Source: Pomacea canaliculata
Taxonomy: Eukaryota; Mollusca; Gastropoda; Architaenioglossa; Ampullariidae
Length of the DNA stretch: 64,000 nt
Direction of reading: 5' to 3'
NCBI RefSeq assembly: GCF_003073045.1
Contig: NC_037591.1
Span: forward strand, 20,300,319-20,364,318
Positions 61,746 to 64,000 of this stretch are shown here, piece by piece. The translations under genes were made by a program, and so were the position numbers. The notes under the pieces are model-generated. The model had not been told where the DNA came from. It ran no database searches and saw only the letters and a list, made by a program, of their open reading frames with translations. Position 1 is the stretch's first letter. Each line of letters opens with the position of its first letter.

Positions 61746-64000
61746 CCTCTCGTTGTTAGCCCCAGTGGTCACATTCTGAGTAACAGTTGCCAAGGGCTAC
61801 CGAAAATTCCTCCAAGTCCTGGTCGGTCATGGTGCTAAAAATAGATATAGACAAAATATCTCATTTACACTGGCACATGCTTTCGCGAAAATGTTTAATG
61901 AAAATATAAATCTGTTTCTCTCAGTTATCCAGTCATCTCAATTATCAGAAACCGCATAATCCAACTGAGAAACATTTATATTTTCACGAAACATTTAAAC
62001 TGCAGCTGTGACATTATTTGTCATCTTCTTTTATGATAATATCTAAAATATACGACATGCTCATAACCCTTCAGCTGTCTACAGATGACATCATCAATCA
62101 GACTGGTTTCGGGTAAACTCTCTGGATTACTTCTGGTTTGGTCAAGTTCGGTTGTGTGACATGTGATACAAGATGAGCTTTCGTTGGGGTTGGCGGGAAG
62201 GGTCATGAGGACTCAACACTCAGCCGTTGCTTGGATAGATGACAATCATGGTGAGGGCGTGAAGATTCCTTTAGTCGACAGACATAAATCCGTCCCGAGT
62301 AAAGGTGGGATTCGTACCGCCACCTAACACCACCTGAGGTGTGCCGCTACCTGCACGGTGCTTGGGTACACTGATACCTGCATTGTACTGCATTGTACTG
62401 CATTGTACTGCATTGTACTGACACTCACAGCTATGAATGGCGGAAACACTAGGAGAATATACAGGGAGCAGCCACTTCAACCGTTTATCTTCTTGGTTCG
62501 ATGTTCCGGTGAGCATTTCCGTATTGACTATCTCCCCTCCGCTGCTGATTTCCAATGGTATTCAGTTTCTAAATTATTCATTTACTTCCTCTCTAATGAC
62601 TTAGCACAGTGACGAACGTGTGAATAATTAACTGGCTGCAGTCAAAGCTGGGAAATAATCTACTAAGGCTTGCCGGCCGGTCAAAGCGACCCACGTGATC
62701 AGCGCCATGTCCCTCGTGCTCACCTCCCTTCCCCTGCACCCTCCACCAACCTCCCTCGTGACTTCTCTCACATTTCACACCTTACACGTCTTCTCAGACA
62801 CGAGAGTGAACACGTCTCTGCTCTCTCTACCTGTCGACATTTTCTAGATTAAGAACCTTTGTTGATTGTCCGAGTTAAATATTTTATATTAAATAAGTTA
62901 TACTTTGATACTCATTAGTGGAGTGGTAGTGACACCGCAGAGAAAAATGTCGGCCGAAGAACAGAAGTATCTATTTGTTTGGTGGTGTGTCAGCGTGTCT
63001 GTACTGTAAAGATAATAAGATATGACAGTTGTTTAAAACCCAATAAAAGTACCCCTGTGTGTGAGACAGTATCTTTTTCTTTCTTTCGCTCTCTGCCAAC
63101 AGTCGCTAGGGAGCCATCAACATGTCTCCTATATTATGGATCCTGAACTATGTCTGTTGACACTGCGACACCTCTTGAACTCTATTTGTTGTCTGTGGAT
63201 ACTGGGACACCACTTGTACACCAAGTTGAGGAATGGGAGGTGGGTTGGAAAAGGGTTCAGGCTGCTTGCAACGTCCTCTTCCCCCGTGTATTGTTTGTAC
63301 CACCATAACATCGGCCATCCACCCGGTCAAGAGGCACAAAAACGCTCTGCTAACTGACGGCTGCATTGTGGTGTCCCTCCCGTCACCTCCAAGCTTTTGC
63401 AGGGAACGTGCTCTCAAGACAGACAACTCTACGATCCGCGAGCTTGTCATCACAACATCCAACACCGGTCACACCTCACTGCGCAGGCCATGGACGAGAC
63501 TAACACGGTCAACCACTCCGACAAACGGCTATAGACGGCGCTGGGGAAGCCTTGTCAGGACATCATGAATACCAGTTAATCTTCATAAGCCCTCGGCTTA
63601 ATGGCCTGAGGAGCAGATTTACTTGACAGAAGAATGGCGCCCAGGCGGCACTTGAGACTTGTCATGTGCAGTCAGCCGGAACCGATGTTATTCGACTTCT
63701 TCTTCTGGCGGACGTTAGGTTTGCGAGGCGGTGCGATGCCATTTGTAACTGTGTGTGATGAGAGTTTGCAGTGTGGTACAGCCACGTGTTACAGTGTGTT
63801 ACAGAAGATTTTGTAATGGGGCACGGCGAGACCTGTCGTGTGTAACTCTTCCTGTGTCAGCGTGATGTGTGCGCGCGCACGCGTTTATCTGTGTTGTGTG
63901 AGCGCGTGCGGACCTGTCATCGCATGACTGTGAGTGGTTGTTTATGTAGGTATGTGCTTGTGTATGCATGAGTATCGAAGAGTGGTAAGTACCTGTTCAT
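61746..64000. other. Flank upstream of the ankyrin-repeat gene; no gene recognised
   Basis: A minus-strand ATG at 61,830 opens a 24-codon frame (MTDQDLEEF start) that ends in TGA just upstream of the main ATG. It may be an upstream open frame or a frame-shifted true N-terminus. A 10-bp repeat (tgcattgtac, four copies) is at 62,378-62,420. The last 1.2 kb has short open frames on both strands without domain features, and an alternating purine-pyrimidine tract (gtgcgcgcgcacgcg) at 63,868-63,882. Confidence 0.4.
62378..62420 (+). repeat. 10-bp tandem repeat
   Basis: Four successive tgcattgtac units; the last continues into tgacactc. Confidence 0.85.

Noticed and set aside
61746-61793. Extending the ankyrin protein upstream from a TTG
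   Set aside because: The frame is open for a few codons but begins after an in-frame TAG and has no ATG; the ATG at 61,745 is the first usable one.
63061-63816. Open frames of 60-111 codons near the right edge
   Set aside because: They overlap on both strands and show no domains, splice logic or composition expected of genes.

Overview
The window is animal genomic DNA. It has short exons with GT-AG introns, many microsatellites and minisatellites, a non-LTR retrotransposon fragment, and genes spread over kilobases. The gene content points to a mollusc, most likely a gastropod: secreted lectins with an N-terminal cysteine-rich (PAN/apple-like) exon joined to a C-type lectin domain, and an AA15-type lytic polysaccharide monooxygenase (LPMO) homologue. 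The species cannot be fixed from the sequence alone.

Positions 1-36,300 hold a tandem lectin array with eight gene copies (A-H). They are of two types, each with three coding exons (268/186/224 bp when complete, all introns phase 1). Type 1 (A, C, E, G) carries QPS and type 2 (B, D, F, H) carries EPS at the position that governs sugar choice in C-type lectins. A type 2 plus type 1 pair forms a higher-order unit of about 10,986 bp, present twice in full and once in part. The last copy, H, and its upstream flank are an older, diverged version. Only C, E and H read as complete secreted lectins. D and F have lost the signal-peptide part of exon 1, B is a broken chimera, A is cut by the window edge, and G has frameshifts that look like consensus errors. 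A 5'-truncated non-LTR retrotransposon with target-site duplication sits after C, E and G but not after A. An inverted fragment of a type 2 lectin is inserted after A.

Positions 36,300-39,880 show no convincing gene, apart from a degenerate purine-rich repeat. Positions 39,884-44,822 (+) encode an AA15 LPMO-like protein in which both copper-binding histidines are glutamine. It is followed by a tail of four six-cysteine modules. A 31-bp minisatellite fills the intron before its third exon.

Positions 46,241-55,397 (-) encode a complete 12-exon, 504-residue facilitative glucose transporter (GLUT/SLC2A, class I features), convergent with the LPMO-like gene. Positions 59,418-61,745 (-) encode a two-exon ankyrin-repeat protein resembling ANKRD34, with an apparent 1-bp frameshift in its first exon. 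The remainder (to 64,000) shows only simple repeats.

The genes do not form one pathway. The lectin array is a recently amplified recognition or immune-type cluster, and its neighbours are single-copy genes.
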